Source: Caulobacteraceae bacterium (GTDB lineage Bacteria > Pseudomonadota > Alphaproteobacteria > Caulobacterales > Caulobacteraceae). From it: DNA of 64,000 bases. Under the pieces are notes generated by a model. The model was not told the origin of the DNA. It was given only the letters and a program-made list of their open reading frames with translations, and ran no database searches. The translations under genes were made by a program, and so were the position numbers. Where the stretch lies: contig JANXUA010000029.1 of assembly GCA_025352085.1 (NCBI GenBank), positions 55,887-119,886 on the forward strand, in the 5' to 3' direction. Shown here in pieces: positions 1 through 11,972 of the stretch; the first letter of the stretch is position 1, and each line of letters starts with the position of its first letter.

Positions 1-11
1 GGTAGCCGCCC

Positions 12-2051
12 ATGCCCATAGCCAAGGTCAACGGCGTGGACGTCGAGTTCGAGAACGGCATGACCGTGCTGCAAGTCGCCGAACTCGCGGGCGAGGAGAT
101 TCCGCGCTTCTGCTACCATGAACGGCTGTCGATCGCCGGCAATTGCCGGATGTGTCTGGTGGAAGTGAAGCCGGGGCCGCCCAAACCGCAGGCGTCGTGC
201 GCCCTGCCGGCGGCCGAGGGCCAGGAGATCATCACCAACTCGCCGATGGTCAAGAAGGCCCGCGAAGGCGTGATGGAATTCTTGCTGATCAACCATCCGC
301 TCGATTGCCCGATCTGCGACCAGGGCGGCGAGTGCGATCTACAGGACCAGTCGATCGGCTATGGGCGCGACGCCACGCGCTATGACGAAAACAAGCGCGC
401 CGTCGAAGAAAAATACATGGGTCCGCTTATCAAGACGGTCATGACCCGCTGCATCCAGTGCACCCGCTGCGTACGCTTTATCACCGAGGTGGCCGGGGTA
501 TCGGAAATCGGCCTGATTTCGCGCGGCGAGGATGTGGAGATCACCACCTATCTTGACTCCGCGGTGATGAGCGAACTGTCGGCTAATGTGATCGACCTGT
601 GCCCCGTCGGCGCGCTGACCTCCAAACCCTACGCCTTCAACGCCCGGCCATGGGAGCTGACCAAGACCGAGAGCGTCGATGTCATGGATGCGCTCGGAAG
701 CGCCATCCGCATCGACGCGCGCGGCCCGGCGGTGCTGCGCGTGTTGCCGCGCACCAACGACGCGGTCAACGAGGAGTGGATCAGCGACAAGACCCGTTAC
801 GCTTGTGATGGCCTCTCTCGTCAACGCCTGGACAGGCCGATGATCCGGGTCAAGGGCAAGCTGCAACCGGCGAGTTGGTCGGAGGCCTTTGCATTGGTCG
901 CGGCGCGGATCATGGCGGCCAAGCTGGAAAGGATCGGCGCCATCGCCGGCGATCTGCAGGACGCCGAATCGATGAAGGCGACGCTGGATCTGTTCCGATC
1001 GCTGGGCGTGGCCAACCTAGATTGTCGCCAGGACGGGGTGAAGCTGGGCGCCGGACCGCGCGAATCCTGGCTGTTCAACTCGACCCTCGCCGGGATCGAC
1101 GAGGCGGACGCCTTGATGATTATCGGCGCCAATCCGAGGCTAGAAGCGCCGGTGCTCAATGCGCGCATCCGCCGGCGCTGGCTATCGGGCAAGCTTCTGG
1201 TGGGCGTGATCGGAGAACGGGCCGATCTTGGCTATGACTATAACTATTTGGGCGCGGGACCCGACGCGATCGGCCAATTTGTCAAACAAGGCGCGATTTC
1301 AAAGCAGAAGCCGGCTTTCCTGATTGGACAAGGCGCGCTCGGTCGGGACGACGGCGCTGCGGTGCTGAAACTCATCGGCGAGGCGGCCAAGGCGCTGGGC
1401 GTCGTGCGTGAGGGTTGGAACGGCTGGAACGTGCTGCATACGGCCGCGGCGCGGGTCGGCGGGCTGGATATGGGCTTCATCCCCGGCCAAGACGGTCTGT
1501 GCGCCCGCGACATGACCGCCAAGGGCGCCCTGGACGTCCTCTTCCTGTTGGGGGTCGACGAGCTCGATCTGGGTAAGACCGACGCCTTCGTGGTCTATCT
1601 GGGTACGCACGGCGACGCCGGCGCCCACCGCGCCGACGTGATCCTGCCGGGCGCCGACTATACCGAGAAGCCAGGTCTCTACGTGAACACGGAAGGCCGG
1701 GTGCAGCGTGGCGAGCGGGCGGTGTTCCCCAAGGGCGAGGCCAAGGAAGACTGGACCATTCTGCGCGCCCTGTCGGAACATCTGGGCGCGAAGCTGCCCT
1801 ATGACACGCTGGATCAACTGCGTGGCAAGCTGTTCGCCGATCATCCGACCTTCGGCCAGATCGATTTTGCGCCAGGCTCGATCCCGGCGGCGCTGGATCT
1901 CGCCAAGCTCGGCGCCAAGGGCAAGGTCGGCGACGCGCCGTTCGCGAGCCCGATCAAGGCCTTCCATCTCACCAATCCCATCGCGCGGGCCAGCGTGACC
2001 ATGGCCGAGTGCGCCGCCCTCACGGCGGGCCTGAAACACGCGGCGGAGTAG
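12..2051 (+). CDS. nuoG: NADH-quinone oxidoreductase subunit G
   Basis: 679 aa; N-terminal 2Fe-2S ferredoxin motif ([15 protein letters not shown]), [15 protein letters not shown] and [10 protein letters not shown] motifs; first gene of a nuoG-N run. Confidence 0.97.
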   Translation: MPIAKVNGVDVEFENGMTVLQVAELAGEEIPRFCYHERLSIAGNCRMCLVEVKPGPPKPQASCALPAAEGQEIITNSPMVKKAREGVMEFLLINHPLDCPICDQGGECDLQDQSIGYGRDATRYDENKRAVEEKYMGPLIKTVMTRCIQCTRCVRFITEVAGVSEIGLISRGEDVEITTYLDSAVMSELSANVIDLCPVGALTSKPYAFNARPWELTKTESVDVMDALGSAIRIDARGPAVLRVLPRTNDAVNEEWISDKTRYACDGLSRQRLDRPMIRVKGKLQPASWSEAFALVAARIMAAKLERIGAIAGDLQDAESMKATLDLFRSLGVANLDCRQDGVKLGAGPRESWLFNSTLAGIDEADALMIIGANPRLEAPVLNARIRRRWLSGKLLVGVIGERADLGYDYNYLGAGPDAIGQFVKQGAISKQKPAFLIGQGALGRDDGAAVLKLIGEAAKALGVVREGWNGWNVLHTAAARVGGLDMGFIPGQDGLCARDMTAKGALDVLFLLGVDELDLGKTDAFVVYLGTHGDAGAHRADVILPGADYTEKPGLYVNTEGRVQRGERAVFPKGEAKEDWTILRALSEHLGAKLPYDTLDQLRGKLFADHPTFGQIDFAPGSIPAALDLAKLGAKGKVGDAPFASPIKAFHLTNPIARASVTMAECAALTAGLKHAAE

Positions 2052-2056
2052 GGGGC

Positions 2057-3139
2057 ATGAATGAATTTTGGGCGTGGTTAGTCGCATTCTTCACGAGTTG
2101 GCCGGTCGTCACCGTGTTGCAAATCCTCGCTGTTCTAATCTGGCTCCTCTTGTCCGAGGCCTTCTTCCTGCTGGCTGACCGCAAGATCTGGGCCGGGGTG
2201 CAGATGCGCAAGGGCCCCAACGTGGTCGGCCCGTTCGGCCTGCTGCAGTCATTCGCCGACCTCATCAAATTCGTGCTCAAGGAAATTGTCGTCCCGTCAG
2301 GGTCGGACAAGTTCGTGTTTTTGCTGGCGCCGGTGATCAGCTTCACCCTGGCCTTCGGCGCCTGGGCGGTAATCCCGCTCGCGCCTGGCTGGGTGGTGTC
2401 CAACATCAATGTCGGCGTGCTCTATCTTTTCGCCATCTCGTCGCTCGGCGTCTACGGCATCATCATGGGCGGCTGGGCGTCGAATTCGAAATACCCCTTT
2501 CTCGGCAGCCTGCGTTCGGCGGCGCAGATGGTCAGCTACGAGGTCTCGATCGGGTTCGTGATCGTCACCGTGATCCTCTTGTCCGGGTCGCTCAATCTGC
2601 AGACCATCGTCGCAAAACAGGCCGGCGGGTTCTGGAACTGGAATATTCTGGGCGGCGGCGGGTGGAAGAACCTGCCGGCGGCCTTGGTGATGATCCCGAT
2701 GTCGGTGGTGTTTTTCATCTCGTCTTTGGCCGAAACCAATCGCCCGCCGTTCGATCTGCCGGACGCGGAGTCCGAACTCGTCGCCGGCTATCAGGTGGAA
2801 TACTCCTCCACCCCGTTCCTCCTCTTCATGATCGCCGAGCTGTGCAGCATCCTTTTGATGTGCGCCATGATCAGCGTTCTCTTCTTTGGCGGCTGGCAGG
2901 CGCCGTTCCCGACACCATTCACCGCCGCATGGGCGCCGACCTGGGTCAGTTTGTTTGGCTTCTTCTGGCTCTGGATCAAGATCATTTTCTTCTTCTTCCT
3001 GTTCGCCATGGTGAAGGCCATCGTCCCGCGCTACCGCTATGATCAGCTCATGCGCCTCGGCTGGAAGGTATTCTTGCCGCTGTCGATCGCCTCGGTGGTG
3101 CTGATCGGGGCCTGGCGCGTGTTCGGGCCGGGGGCGTGA
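2057..3139 (+). CDS. nuoH: NADH-quinone oxidoreductase subunit H
   Basis: Multi-TM protein with [14 protein letters not shown] and [20 protein letters not shown] motifs; start placed at the ATG just after the nuoG stop rather than at the track start 2009. Confidence 0.96.
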   Translation: MNEFWAWLVAFFTSWPVVTVLQILAVLIWLLLSEAFFLLADRKIWAGVQMRKGPNVVGPFGLLQSFADLIKFVLKEIVVPSGSDKFVFLLAPVISFTLAFGAWAVIPLAPGWVVSNINVGVLYLFAISSLGVYGIIMGGWASNSKYPFLGSLRSAAQMVSYEVSIGFVIVTVILLSGSLNLQTIVAKQAGGFWNWNILGGGGWKNLPAALVMIPMSVVFFISSLAETNRPPFDLPDAESELVAGYQVEYSSTPFLLFMIAELCSILLMCAMISVLFFGGWQAPFPTPFTAAWAPTWVSLFGFFWLWIKIIFFFFLFAMVKAIVPRYRYDQLMRLGWKVFLPLSIASVVLIGAWRVFGPGA

Positions 3140-3169
3140 CTCCGATTTGCCAGGTGAGGTAGGGCGACC

Positions 3170-3661
3170 ATGTTCCAGCGCATCAGACAAGCCATCAGGG
3201 GCGCGGCCCTCATGGATTTCATCGGGGCCTTTGGCCTGGGCATGAAATACATGATCCGGCCCAAGGCGACCGTGCTTTATCCCAATGAGCGCGGCCCGCA
3301 ATCGCCCAGATTCCGGGGCGAGCACGCTCTGCGCCGCTATCCCAACGGCGAAGAGCGCTGCATCGCCTGCAAACTGTGTGAGGCGATCTGCCCGGCTCAG
3401 GCCATCACCATTGAAGCGGAACCCCGAGACGACGGCTCGCGGCGCACCACCCGCTATGACATCGACATGGTCAAATGTATCTATTGCGGCCTGTGCCAGG
3501 AGGCCTGCCCGGTGGACGCCATCGTCGAGGGCCCCAACACCGAGTTCGCGGTCGAAACCCGCGAGGAACTCTATTACGACAAGGCCCGCCTGCTGGATAA
3601 CGGCGATCGGTGGGAGCGCCAGATCGCCAGGAATTTGGAACTCGACGCGCCCTATCGCTAG
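3170..3661 (+). CDS. nuoI: NADH-quinone oxidoreductase subunit I (two 4Fe-4S clusters)
   Basis: [12 protein letters not shown] and [12 protein letters not shown] motifs; position in the nuo operon. Confidence 0.97.
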   Translation: MFQRIRQAIRGAALMDFIGAFGLGMKYMIRPKATVLYPNERGPQSPRFRGEHALRRYPNGEERCIACKLCEAICPAQAITIEAEPRDDGSRRTTRYDIDMVKCIYCGLCQEACPVDAIVEGPNTEFAVETREELYYDKARLLDNGDRWERQIARNLELDAPYR

Positions 3662-3739
3662 GCGCGTTTCATACGCTAGAACACGGGCGCGATTCCGAGG
3701 CGACCCGCCTAAACGAACGACGGAGAGCTGACGAACCCC

Positions 3740-4357
3740 ATGGTGCTGCAGGCCATCGCCTTTTACCTGCTCGCGGCGACTACCTTGGTTGCCGGCGTGG
3801 CCGTGATTTCCGCGCGAAATCCGGTGCACTCGGTGCTGTTCCTGATCACCGCCTTCTTTTCCGCCGCCGGCCTGTTCGTGCTCCTGGGCGCCGAGTTCCT
3901 GGCGATGATCCTGATGGTGGTCTACGTCGGCGCCGTCGCGGTCCTCTTCCTGTTTGTGGTGATGATGCTGGACGTCGATTTCGTCGCCCTGCGCCAGGGG
4001 TTCGCGCGCTATTTGCCGATCGGGGCGCTAGTGGCGGGGTTACTCACTATCGAGATGATTTTCGTGGTTTGGACAGTCGCCCACTCCGGCGCGGCGTCGA
4101 AATCCACCGGTCCGGCCACGCCCATGCCAAACGTCACCAATGTCGAGGCGATCGGCCGGGTGCTCTACACCGACTATGTGTATTTCTTCCAGGCCGCCGG
4201 CCTGGTGCTGCTGGTCGCCATGATCGGCGCCATCGTGCTGACCCTCAAGCATCGCGAGGGCGTGCGCCGCCAGGATATCGCCGCCCAGGTCGCCCGCACC
4301 CCCGCCGCCGGCATGCGTATGGTGTCGATCAAGTCCGGCGAGGGGATCGACGAATGA
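3740..4357 (+). CDS. nuoJ: NADH-quinone oxidoreductase subunit J
   Basis: Hydrophobic, [52 protein letters not shown]. Confidence 0.96.
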   Translation: MVLQAIAFYLLAATTLVAGVAVISARNPVHSVLFLITAFFSAAGLFVLLGAEFLAMILMVVYVGAVAVLFLFVVMMLDVDFVALRQGFARYLPIGALVAGLLTIEMIFVVWTVAHSGAASKSTGPATPMPNVTNVEAIGRVLYTDYVYFFQAAGLVLLVAMIGAIVLTLKHREGVRRQDIAAQVARTPAAGMRMVSIKSGEGIDE

Positions 4358-4662
4358 TCATCGGTCTCTTTCACTATCTGGCGGTCGCAGCCGCGCTGTT
4401 CACCATCGGGGTGCTGGGCATTTTCGTGAACCGCAAGAATGTGATCGTCATCCTGATGTCGATCGAGCTGATCCTGCTGGGGGTGACCATCAATCTGGTG
4501 GCGTTCTCGACCTTCCTGCATGACGTGGTGGGCCAGATATACGCCCTGTTCGTGCTGACCGTCGCCGCCGCCGAGGCCGCCGTGGGACTCGCCATTCTGG
4601 TCACCTTCCATCGCGTGCGCGGCAATATCGCCGTCGACGACGCATCGGTCATGAAAGGGTAG
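4354..4662 (+). CDS. nuoK: NADH-quinone oxidoreductase subunit K
   Basis: In-frame ATG at 4354 inside ORF 3610-4662; [52 protein letters not shown]; 4-bp overlap with nuoJ. Confidence 0.96.
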   Translation: MIIGLFHYLAVAAALFTIGVLGIFVNRKNVIVILMSIELILLGVTINLVAFSTFLHDVVGQIYALFVLTVAAAEAAVGLAILVTFHRVRGNIAVDDASVMKG

Positions 4663-4676
4663 GGGGCGCCTTTTCC

Positions 4677-6698
4677 ATGACACCCCAGCTCCTCGTCACC
4701 CTGCTCGTCTTCGCACCGTTTGCCGGCGCGTGCATCGTCGGCGCCTTGGGCAAGCGGATCGGCGATACACCGTCGATGGCCATCACCACCGGTCTTTTGT
4801 TTGTCGCCTGCGCCTTATCGTGGACCACCTTCATCGGTGTGGTGGGCGGCGGCATGCCGGCGCATTTCACCGCGACCGTTGCGCCATTCATCGACGTCGG
4901 GACCTTCAAATCGGCTTGGTCGGTGCGGATCGACACGCTTTCGGCGGTCATGCTGGTCGTGGTGACGACGGTTTCGGCCCTCGTTCACCTTTATAGCTGG
5001 GGCTATATGGCCGAGGACGAAGGCAAGCCGCGCTTCTTCGCCTATCTGTCTTTCTTCACCTTCGCCATGCTCGCCTTGGTCACCGCCACCGACTTCATGC
5101 AGCTGTTCTTCGGCTGGGAAGGCGTGGGCCTGGCCAGCTATCTCCTGATCGGCTTTTGGCATCACAAGGCCACCGCCAACGCCGCGGCGATCAAGGCGTT
5201 CGTGGTCAATCGGGTCGGCGACGTCGGCTTCGCGCTGGGCATCATGACTGTCTATTGGGCGTTCGGAACCATCCGCTTTGCCGAGATATTTCCGCAGGTG
5301 GCCGGCCACACCCATCTGGCGTGGAGCTTCGCGGGCCGGTCCTGGCCACTGGTCGATCTGGCCTGTGTGCTTCTCTTCATCGGCGCCATGGGCAAGTCAG
5401 CGCAGTTTTTCCTGCACACCTGGCTGCCCGACGCCATGGAAGGCCCGACGCCGGTGTCCGCCCTGATTCACGCCGCGACCATGGTGACGGCGGGGGTCTA
5501 TATGGTCTGCCTGCTCTCGCCGATGTTCGAATTCGCCCCCGTCGCGCGGCACGTCGTCACCATCATCGGCGCGGTGACGGCTCTCTTCGCCGCGACCGTC
5601 GGTCTCGCGCAGAACGACATCAAGCGGGTGATCGCCTATTCGACCTGTTCTCAACTGGGCTACATGTTCTTCGCCGCGGGCGTGGGCGCCTATCACGCGG
5701 CCATGTTCCACCTCTTTACGCACGCCTTCTTCAAGGCCCTGCTGTTCCTGTCGGCCGGATCGGTCATCGTCGGCATGCACCACGAGCAGGACATGCGCAA
5801 AATGGGCGCCCTGTGGAAGCTGATGCCGATCACCTACGGCGTGATGGTGATCGGCACCCTGGCGATCACCGGCGTAGGCATTCCGGGGATCGATCTGGGA
5901 TTTGCCGGCTTCTATTCCAAGGACGCCATCATCAACGCCGCCTTCCTGGCCGGCGGGAGCGACGGGATTTCCTATTTCGCCTTCGTCGTGGGCCTGCTCG
6001 CGGCGGGCCTCACCTCGTTCTATTCCTGGCGCCTGATCTTCATGACCTTTCACGGCCACGCCAAATGGGCCGATGACCGCCGCGCGCACGATGCGCATGC
6101 GGCCTACAATCACGGCCACGACGATCACGCTCATGGCCATACGCCGCACGAGAGCCCATGGGTGATGCTGGTTCCGCTGGCGGCTCTCGCCGTCGGCGCC
6201 GTCTTCGCCGGCGGCGTGTTCGCCGAACAGTTCATCGGCCCGGACAAGGCTCAGTTCTGGCGCGGCGCGATCACCAGCGCTCCGATCGCCACCGGAGCGG
6301 CGGCGGTTCTTCCGGCGTGGGAGGTGTGGGCGCCGCTGGCGGTGACGGCGCTGGGTCTATTCGGAGCCTGGTATGTCTATGTCCGCCACGAAGGCATGGG
6401 CGCGCGGATCGCGGCGCGGAAGGGACCGACCTGGGCGCTTCTCTATAACAAATGGTATTTCGACGAGATCTACGACGCGACCTTCGTGCGCGGCGCGGCG
6501 CGGCTTGGCGATCTTTTCTGGAAAGTCGGCGACCAGCGTATCATCGACGGCCTCGGTCCCGATGGCGTTTCGGCGGCGTCCTACGCCGTCGGCAAGGCGA
6601 CCGGCAAGGTTCAGACCGGTTATGTTTATCACTATGCGTTCGTAATGCTGCTGGGCGTCGCCGGCCTGCTGTCGTTCGCTCTGTGGGCGTTCCACTAG
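4677..6698 (+). CDS. nuoL: NADH-quinone oxidoreductase subunit L
   Basis: 673 aa; [49 protein letters not shown] antiporter-type motifs. Confidence 0.97.
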   Translation: MTPQLLVTLLVFAPFAGACIVGALGKRIGDTPSMAITTGLLFVACALSWTTFIGVVGGGMPAHFTATVAPFIDVGTFKSAWSVRIDTLSAVMLVVVTTVSALVHLYSWGYMAEDEGKPRFFAYLSFFTFAMLALVTATDFMQLFFGWEGVGLASYLLIGFWHHKATANAAAIKAFVVNRVGDVGFALGIMTVYWAFGTIRFAEIFPQVAGHTHLAWSFAGRSWPLVDLACVLLFIGAMGKSAQFFLHTWLPDAMEGPTPVSALIHAATMVTAGVYMVCLLSPMFEFAPVARHVVTIIGAVTALFAATVGLAQNDIKRVIAYSTCSQLGYMFFAAGVGAYHAAMFHLFTHAFFKALLFLSAGSVIVGMHHEQDMRKMGALWKLMPITYGVMVIGTLAITGVGIPGIDLGFAGFYSKDAIINAAFLAGGSDGISYFAFVVGLLAAGLTSFYSWRLIFMTFHGHAKWADDRRAHDAHAAYNHGHDDHAHGHTPHESPWVMLVPLAALAVGAVFAGGVFAEQFIGPDKAQFWRGAITSAPIATGAAAVLPAWEVWAPLAVTALGLFGAWYVYVRHEGMGARIAARKGPTWALLYNKWYFDEIYDATFVRGAARLGDLFWKVGDQRIIDGLGPDGVSAASYAVGKATGKVQTGYVYHYAFVMLLGVAGLLSFALWAFH

Positions 6699-6699
6699 G

Positions 6700-8187
6700 A
6701 TGGCCGGTATTCTCTCGCTCACCAGCTTCGCGCCGCTGATCGGCGTGACGGCCATCCTGCTGTTGCGGATGTTCGCCAAGGCGGAGGACGCGGGCACGGT
6801 CACGGCGACCAAGTGGATCACGCTTCTGACGACCCTGGTGACGCTGGCCCTATCGACCCTGCTGGTCGCCAAATTCGATCCCAGCCAGGCTGGTTTCCAA
6901 TTTGTTGAGGACAAGCCCTGGTTCGCGGGCCTGCACTATCACATGGGCATTGACGGGATTTCGGTCCTCTTCGTGCTTTTGACGGCATTTCTCCTGCCGA
7001 TTTGCATCATCGCCTCCTGGAAATCGATCGAGACCCGCGTGGTCGAGTATATGATCGCCTTCCTGGTGCTCGAGAGCCTGGTGATCGGGGTGTTCTGCGC
7101 CCTCGATCTGCTGGTGTTCTACCTGTTCTTCGAGGCCCAACTGATCCCGATGTTCCTGATTATTGGCATCTGGGGCGGCAAGCGACGGGTCTACGCCGCG
7201 TTCAAATTTTTCCTCTACACCCTGCTGGGCTCGGTGCTGATGCTGGCGGCGATCCTGGCCATGATCGGCATCGCCCATACCTCGTCCATTCCCGAATTGA
7301 TGACCTACAAGTTCTCAGCCGGCGTGCAGACCTGGCTGTGGCTGGCCTTCTTTGCGTCGTTCGCGGTGAAGATGCCGATGTGGCCGGTGCACACCTGGCT
7401 GCCCGACGCCCACGTCGAGGCGCCCACCGCCGGTTCGGTGATCCTGGCCGGCATCCTCCTGAAGATGGGCGGCTACGGCTTCATGCGCTTTTCGCTGCCG
7501 ATGTTTCCGCACGCCAGCCTTCAGTTCACACCGCTGATCTTCGCCCTGTCGGTGATCGCCATCGTCTACACCTCGCTAGTTGCTTACCGGCAGACTGATA
7601 TGAAGAAGCTAATCGCCTATTCGTCGGTGGCGCACATGGGCTTTGTGACCATGGGCATATTCTCCGGCACCTTACAGGGCGAACAGGGGGCCTTGTTCCA
7701 GATGCTCAGCCACGGCCTGATCTCTGGCGCCCTCTTCCTGTGCGTCGGCGTGGTCTATGACCGCATGCACACCCGCGAGATTGCTTTCTACGGGGGGGTG
7801 GTGAAGCTGATGCCGATCTACGCGGCGGTGTTCATGCTGTTCACCATGGGCAATGTCGGCCTACCAGGCACCAGCGGCTTTGTCGGCGAGATACTCACCC
7901 TGACCGGAACCTATGGCGCGGCCACCTGGCCGGCGATTGTAGGCGCGACCGGCATGATCCTGTCGGCGGTCTACGCCCTGACCCTCTATCGCCGCATCGT
8001 GTTTGGCGAGATCACCAATCCAGCCCTGAGCGAGATCACCGATATCGACGGCCGCGAAATCCTGATCTTCGCGCCGCTGATCATTGGAACCCTGCTCTTG
8101 GGCCTACATCCGAGCGTGATGTTCGATATCACCAACGCCTCCAGCCAATATCTGGTTGACGCCTTCCAAGCGGCGACGGGCCGATGA
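6700..8187 (+). CDS. nuoM: NADH-quinone oxidoreductase subunit M
   Basis: 495 aa; [50 protein letters not shown]. Confidence 0.97.
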   Translation: MAGILSLTSFAPLIGVTAILLLRMFAKAEDAGTVTATKWITLLTTLVTLALSTLLVAKFDPSQAGFQFVEDKPWFAGLHYHMGIDGISVLFVLLTAFLLPICIIASWKSIETRVVEYMIAFLVLESLVIGVFCALDLLVFYLFFEAQLIPMFLIIGIWGGKRRVYAAFKFFLYTLLGSVLMLAAILAMIGIAHTSSIPELMTYKFSAGVQTWLWLAFFASFAVKMPMWPVHTWLPDAHVEAPTAGSVILAGILLKMGGYGFMRFSLPMFPHASLQFTPLIFALSVIAIVYTSLVAYRQTDMKKLIAYSSVAHMGFVTMGIFSGTLQGEQGALFQMLSHGLISGALFLCVGVVYDRMHTREIAFYGGVVKLMPIYAAVFMLFTMGNVGLPGTSGFVGEILTLTGTYGAATWPAIVGATGMILSAVYALTLYRRIVFGEITNPALSEITDIDGREILIFAPLIIGTLLLGLHPSVMFDITNASSQYLVDAFQAATGR

Positions 8188-8197
8188 GAGACGTTCG

Positions 8198-9628
8198 ATG
8201 ACGGCCCCCACAGCCCAAATTCTTTCGCTTCCCGAACTGATCCTGGCCTTTTCCGCTGTGGCTCTGCTGATCTGGGGTGCGTTTCAGAAACGCCCGTCGA
8301 TCTTGCTGTCGGCCGCCGCCGTCGGCGCGTTGATAGCCGCCGCCATCGTCGCGGCGACTGGACCTTTGGGACGAGCCTTCGACGGCGGCTTGATTGTCGA
8401 CGCAGGCGCGGTCTTCTCCAAGGTGGTGATCTACCTTACCAGCGCCGTCGCCATTCCGCTCACCGATCAGTGGTTCAAGCGGCGCGGCGTGACGCGGTTT
8501 GAGTTTCCGGTTCTGGTCATCCTGGCCGCCCTAGGCATGGGCATGATGGTATCGGCCGGAGACCTGATCGCCCTCTACATCTCAATCGAACTGCAGTCGC
8601 TCGCCCTGTACGTTCTGGCCGCGTCACAGACCGACAATGAAAAATCCTCCGAAGCGGGCCTGAAATATTTCGTTCTGGGCGCGCTATCCTCAGGCATCCT
8701 CCTCTATGGCGCCTCGTTGATCTATGGCTTCGCCGGCTCGACCCGTTTCGATTTGATCGCTGCATCGATGACCAATGGTGCGGGCCCAGGCGCCCTGTTT
8801 GGCCTGGTGTTTTTGATCTGCGGCATCGCCTTCAAGGTTTCCGCCGCGCCGTTCCATATGTGGACGCCGGATGTTTACGAGGGCGCGCCGACGCCGATCG
8901 TCGGCTTCTTTGCCGGGGCGCCCAAGCTCGCGGCCATGGTGCTATTGGCCCGGGTTTTAACCGAAGCATTTGGTGGCGCGGTGGAGCAATGGCGGCAGGT
9001 GCTCGTCGCCATGGCTTTGATCTCGGTCGGCGTCGGCGCCTTTGCGGGCCTGGCGCAAAAGGATCTCAAACGCCTGTGGGCCTATTCGTCCATCGCCGGC
9101 ATCGGCTACGCCCTAACCGGCCTGGCGGCTGGCGGCGTGGCCGGGATTCAGTCGATGCTGATGTTCGTGGTGCTTTATGTCGTGGACGTGACCGGCTTTT
9201 TTGCCTGCCTCACGGCCCTGACCCGGGACGGCAAGCCGATGCAGACCTTCGATGATTTCGCCGGCCTCGCCCGCGAGCGCCCGGCTATGGCCATCGCCCT
9301 GACCTTTTTTGCCCTCTCGGCGCTTGGCCTGCCGCCGTTCAGCGGCCTGTGGGCGAAATATTATGTGTTCAAGGCCGCGCTGGGCGCGGGTCTGGCCCCC
9401 ATCGCCGTCGCCGCGCTGGTCGGCAGCGTGGTGGCCGCTTTCTACTATCTCAAACTGATCAAATTGATGTGGTTCGACCCATCGCCAGGACCGACCGACA
9501 CGCCGACCCGCGCGGCGAGCCTGGTGACCTACGCCGCGGCCTTTTTCGCCTTCCCGGGCGTGCTAGTCGCTTTGATCTATCTCGATCCTCTGGCGTATGC
9601 CGCCGCGATGGCCCTGACGGCGCGGTAG
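8198..9628 (+). CDS. nuoN: NADH-quinone oxidoreductase subunit N
   Basis: Proton-pumping subunit motif FHMWTPDVYEGAPTPIVGFFAGAPKLAAMVLL; start at ATG 8198 (MTAPTAQ). Confidence 0.95.
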   Translation: MTAPTAQILSLPELILAFSAVALLIWGAFQKRPSILLSAAAVGALIAAAIVAATGPLGRAFDGGLIVDAGAVFSKVVIYLTSAVAIPLTDQWFKRRGVTRFEFPVLVILAALGMGMMVSAGDLIALYISIELQSLALYVLAASQTDNEKSSEAGLKYFVLGALSSGILLYGASLIYGFAGSTRFDLIAASMTNGAGPGALFGLVFLICGIAFKVSAAPFHMWTPDVYEGAPTPIVGFFAGAPKLAAMVLLARVLTEAFGGAVEQWRQVLVAMALISVGVGAFAGLAQKDLKRLWAYSSIAGIGYALTGLAAGGVAGIQSMLMFVVLYVVDVTGFFACLTALTRDGKPMQTFDDFAGLARERPAMAIALTFFALSALGLPPFSGLWAKYYVFKAALGAGLAPIAVAALVGSVVAAFYYLKLIKLMWFDPSPGPTDTPTRAASLVTYAAAFFAFPGVLVALIYLDPLAYAAAMALTAR

Positions 9629-9725
9629 ACCCGGCGCCGGGCTATGGCGGCGCCTCGTCAGAAGTGCATCATTCCAGCCACAACTCTGTTGAGTTTAGGG
9701 CACACCTCAGGCTAAACAGGCCACT

Positions 9726-11972
9726 ATGACGATGACGCCATCGCCTTCCATTTCCAGTGCGGACGCGTCTGACCCCTCGGGCGGGCGCATGCGCGCGCTG
9801 ATGGGCGGATGCTATGCCGTGGCGGCGATCCTGACGGCGACGTCGGTCGGCTTGGGGTCTTCGCCCAGCCTGATCGGGCCGCTTGGTCCAGCAAGCCCTG
9901 TCGTTCTTTTGCTGATGGGCCTGGGCTTCCTGCTGATCGCAGCCCTCGCCGCTGTACTGGGCTGGCGATTGATGCGCTTGCTCGGAGAACGGGACCGCAA
10001 CGCCGGCGCTCGTCTGCACTTGCGATTTGTAGCCCTGTTCGCACTGGCCGCGGTCGCACCGGCGGTGATCGTCGCGTTCTTCTTTGGTGTTTTGGTCACG
10101 CGCGGGGTCGACAACTGGTTCAGCGCGCGCGTGCAGACGGTGGTTGAGAACTCGGCGACGGTGGCGCGGAGCTATCTGGAGGAGGGACAAAAGTCGATCA
10201 GTGACCGGGTGGCCAGAATGGCCGGGGCGCTGAAGCCGGCAGCGCCCATCCTGGTCAAATCACCGACCGACTACAACCGCTATTTGAGCGCCTTGACCGT
10301 CGACAACGGTTTTTCGTCCGCCTATCTCATCGATCGTCAGGGCGGGGTTTTCGCCCGCGCCGAGCCGGCCGGCGTCGCCCAGTTGGCGACTCCGCCCGCC
10401 GCGAGCTTCCAGGCAGCGGATGAAGGCGATATTTCGCTGGGCGAGTTTGAATCCACCGACCTCTATCGCGCCCTGTTTCGTCTGCCAGGATATGACGGCA
10501 CCTATCTCTACGTCGTTCATCCATTGAGTCATGGCATTTTCCGGCATTTGCATGAAACGTCTGACTCGCTGGCGGCCTATCGAAAGGCCAAGGCCGGGCG
10601 GGCTCGGATCAAGGCGGCGTTCTATCTGAGTTACCTCGAAACCGTGCTGTTGGTACTGGTCGGCGCCGTTTGGTTCGGCATGGCCGCGGCGGCCAGGATC
10701 GCGGAACCGGTGGCGCGCTTGGTGCAGGCGGCCGGTCGGGTCGCGGCCGGCGACCTGACCGCGCGGGTGGATTCTGGGCGCGACCCGGAGGAGATCGCGG
10801 TCCTGTCGCGTGCCTTTAATCGGATGACGATTGATCTTCAACAACAGCAGAAGGATTTGCGCGCCGCCCACGTCGAGGCTGAATCGGGACGCCTGTTCAC
10901 CGAGGCAGTGCTGCTGGGCGTGAGCGCGGGCGTCATCGGTCTTGATCCGCGAGGCAGGGTGTCGGCGGTGAATCGCCAGGCTGATCAGCTTCTGGCTCTA
11001 AAACCGGGCGCTAGTCGCGCCAAGAATATCGCCGAGGTCGCGCCGGAATTAGCCGACGTTGCCGCGCGCGCGAAGGACGTTGAAGGCGAAGCGGAAGCGG
11101 ACGTCGATGTCATCCGCGGCGGCGAAACCCGGCGGCTGCGCGCACACGCCAGACATGGCCCGGAAGGCGTGGTTCTGACCTTCGACGACATCACTGGCCT
11201 GGTGTCGGCCCAGCGCAACGCGGCCTGGAAGGACGTGGCCCGCCGTATCGCCCATGAAATCAAGAATCCACTGACGCCAATCCAACTTTCGGCGGAGAGG
11301 CTGAAACGTAAATATCGTGATGAGATTACGAGTGATCTTGAGACATTTGATCGTTGCACCGACACGATCATTCGCCAGGTCGGCGACATCGGACGGATGG
11401 TCGACGAATTCTCGGCATTCGCACGCATGCCGGCCCCCCGCTTCGCTAGCCATGACGCCGCCGAGTTGGTTCGCCAGGCCGTATTCGCCCAGCGCGTGGC
11501 TGACCCACGCGTGGCGATCGAGGTCCACGGTGACAGCGCGCCGATCATGCTGGTGTGCGACGGGCGGATCGTCGGCCAGGCCCTGGCCAATGTCCTCAAG
11601 AACGCAGGCGAGGCAATCGACGCCCGCATAGCCGCAACGCCGGCGCCGCCAGGTCGTATCGACGTCCATCTGGCGCTGAGTGAAGAGCGCGTCGACGTCA
11701 TCATCGATGACAACGGTGTGGGCCTGCCGGCGCAAGATCGTGACCGCCTGACCGAGCCCTATGTGACGACGCGGATCAAGGGAACGGGCCTGGGTCTGGC
11801 GATCGTGCGGCGCATTCTGGAAGATCACGGCGGCCGGCTGGTGCTGAACGACAGGCCGCGCGGCGCCGAGGGACCGGTCGAGGGCGCGCGGATCGTCCTG
11901 TCGTTTCCTCTCGGCGATCCGGGCCGGATCGGTCAGGATAACACGGCCCAGGCCACACAGGTGCATGCATGA
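9726..11972 (+). CDS. ntrY: Nitrogen regulation sensor histidine kinase NtrY
   Basis: Multi-TM N-terminus, HAMP, PAS, RRIAHEIKNPLTPIQLSAERLKRKY H-box, HATPase motifs; overlaps ntrX by ATGA. Confidence 0.95.
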   Translation: MTMTPSPSISSADASDPSGGRMRALMGGCYAVAAILTATSVGLGSSPSLIGPLGPASPVVLLLMGLGFLLIAALAAVLGWRLMRLLGERDRNAGARLHLRFVALFALAAVAPAVIVAFFFGVLVTRGVDNWFSARVQTVVENSATVARSYLEEGQKSISDRVARMAGALKPAAPILVKSPTDYNRYLSALTVDNGFSSAYLIDRQGGVFARAEPAGVAQLATPPAASFQAADEGDISLGEFESTDLYRALFRLPGYDGTYLYVVHPLSHGIFRHLHETSDSLAAYRKAKAGRARIKAAFYLSYLETVLLVLVGAVWFGMAAAARIAEPVARLVQAAGRVAAGDLTARVDSGRDPEEIAVLSRAFNRMTIDLQQQQKDLRAAHVEAESGRLFTEAVLLGVSAGVIGLDPRGRVSAVNRQADQLLALKPGASRAKNIAEVAPELADVAARAKDVEGEAEADVDVIRGGETRRLRAHARHGPEGVVLTFDDITGLVSAQRNAAWKDVARRIAHEIKNPLTPIQLSAERLKRKYRDEITSDLETFDRCTDTIIRQVGDIGRMVDEFSAFARMPAPRFASHDAAELVRQAVFAQRVADPRVAIEVHGDSAPIMLVCDGRIVGQALANVLKNAGEAIDARIAATPAPPGRIDVHLALSEERVDVIIDDNGVGLPAQDRDRLTEPYVTTRIKGTGLGLAIVRRILEDHGGRLVLNDRPRGAEGPVEGARIVLSFPLGDPGRIGQDNTAQATQVHA

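Noticed and set aside
2297-3829. 510-aa minus-strand ORF opposite nuoH-nuoI
   Set aside because: Antisense ORF with His/Arg/Glu/Gly-rich low-complexity translation typical of the shadow of a GC-rich gene; nuoH and nuoI are unambiguous on the other strand.
3610-4353. Long 5' extension of the nuoK ORF
   Set aside because: Overlaps nuoJ completely in another frame; true nuoK begins at ATG 4354 with the canonical N-terminus.
9629-9725. CCCGGCGCCGGG palindrome after nuoN as a terminator
   Set aside because: Strong palindrome but no following T tract and no loop; not supported as an intrinsic terminator.
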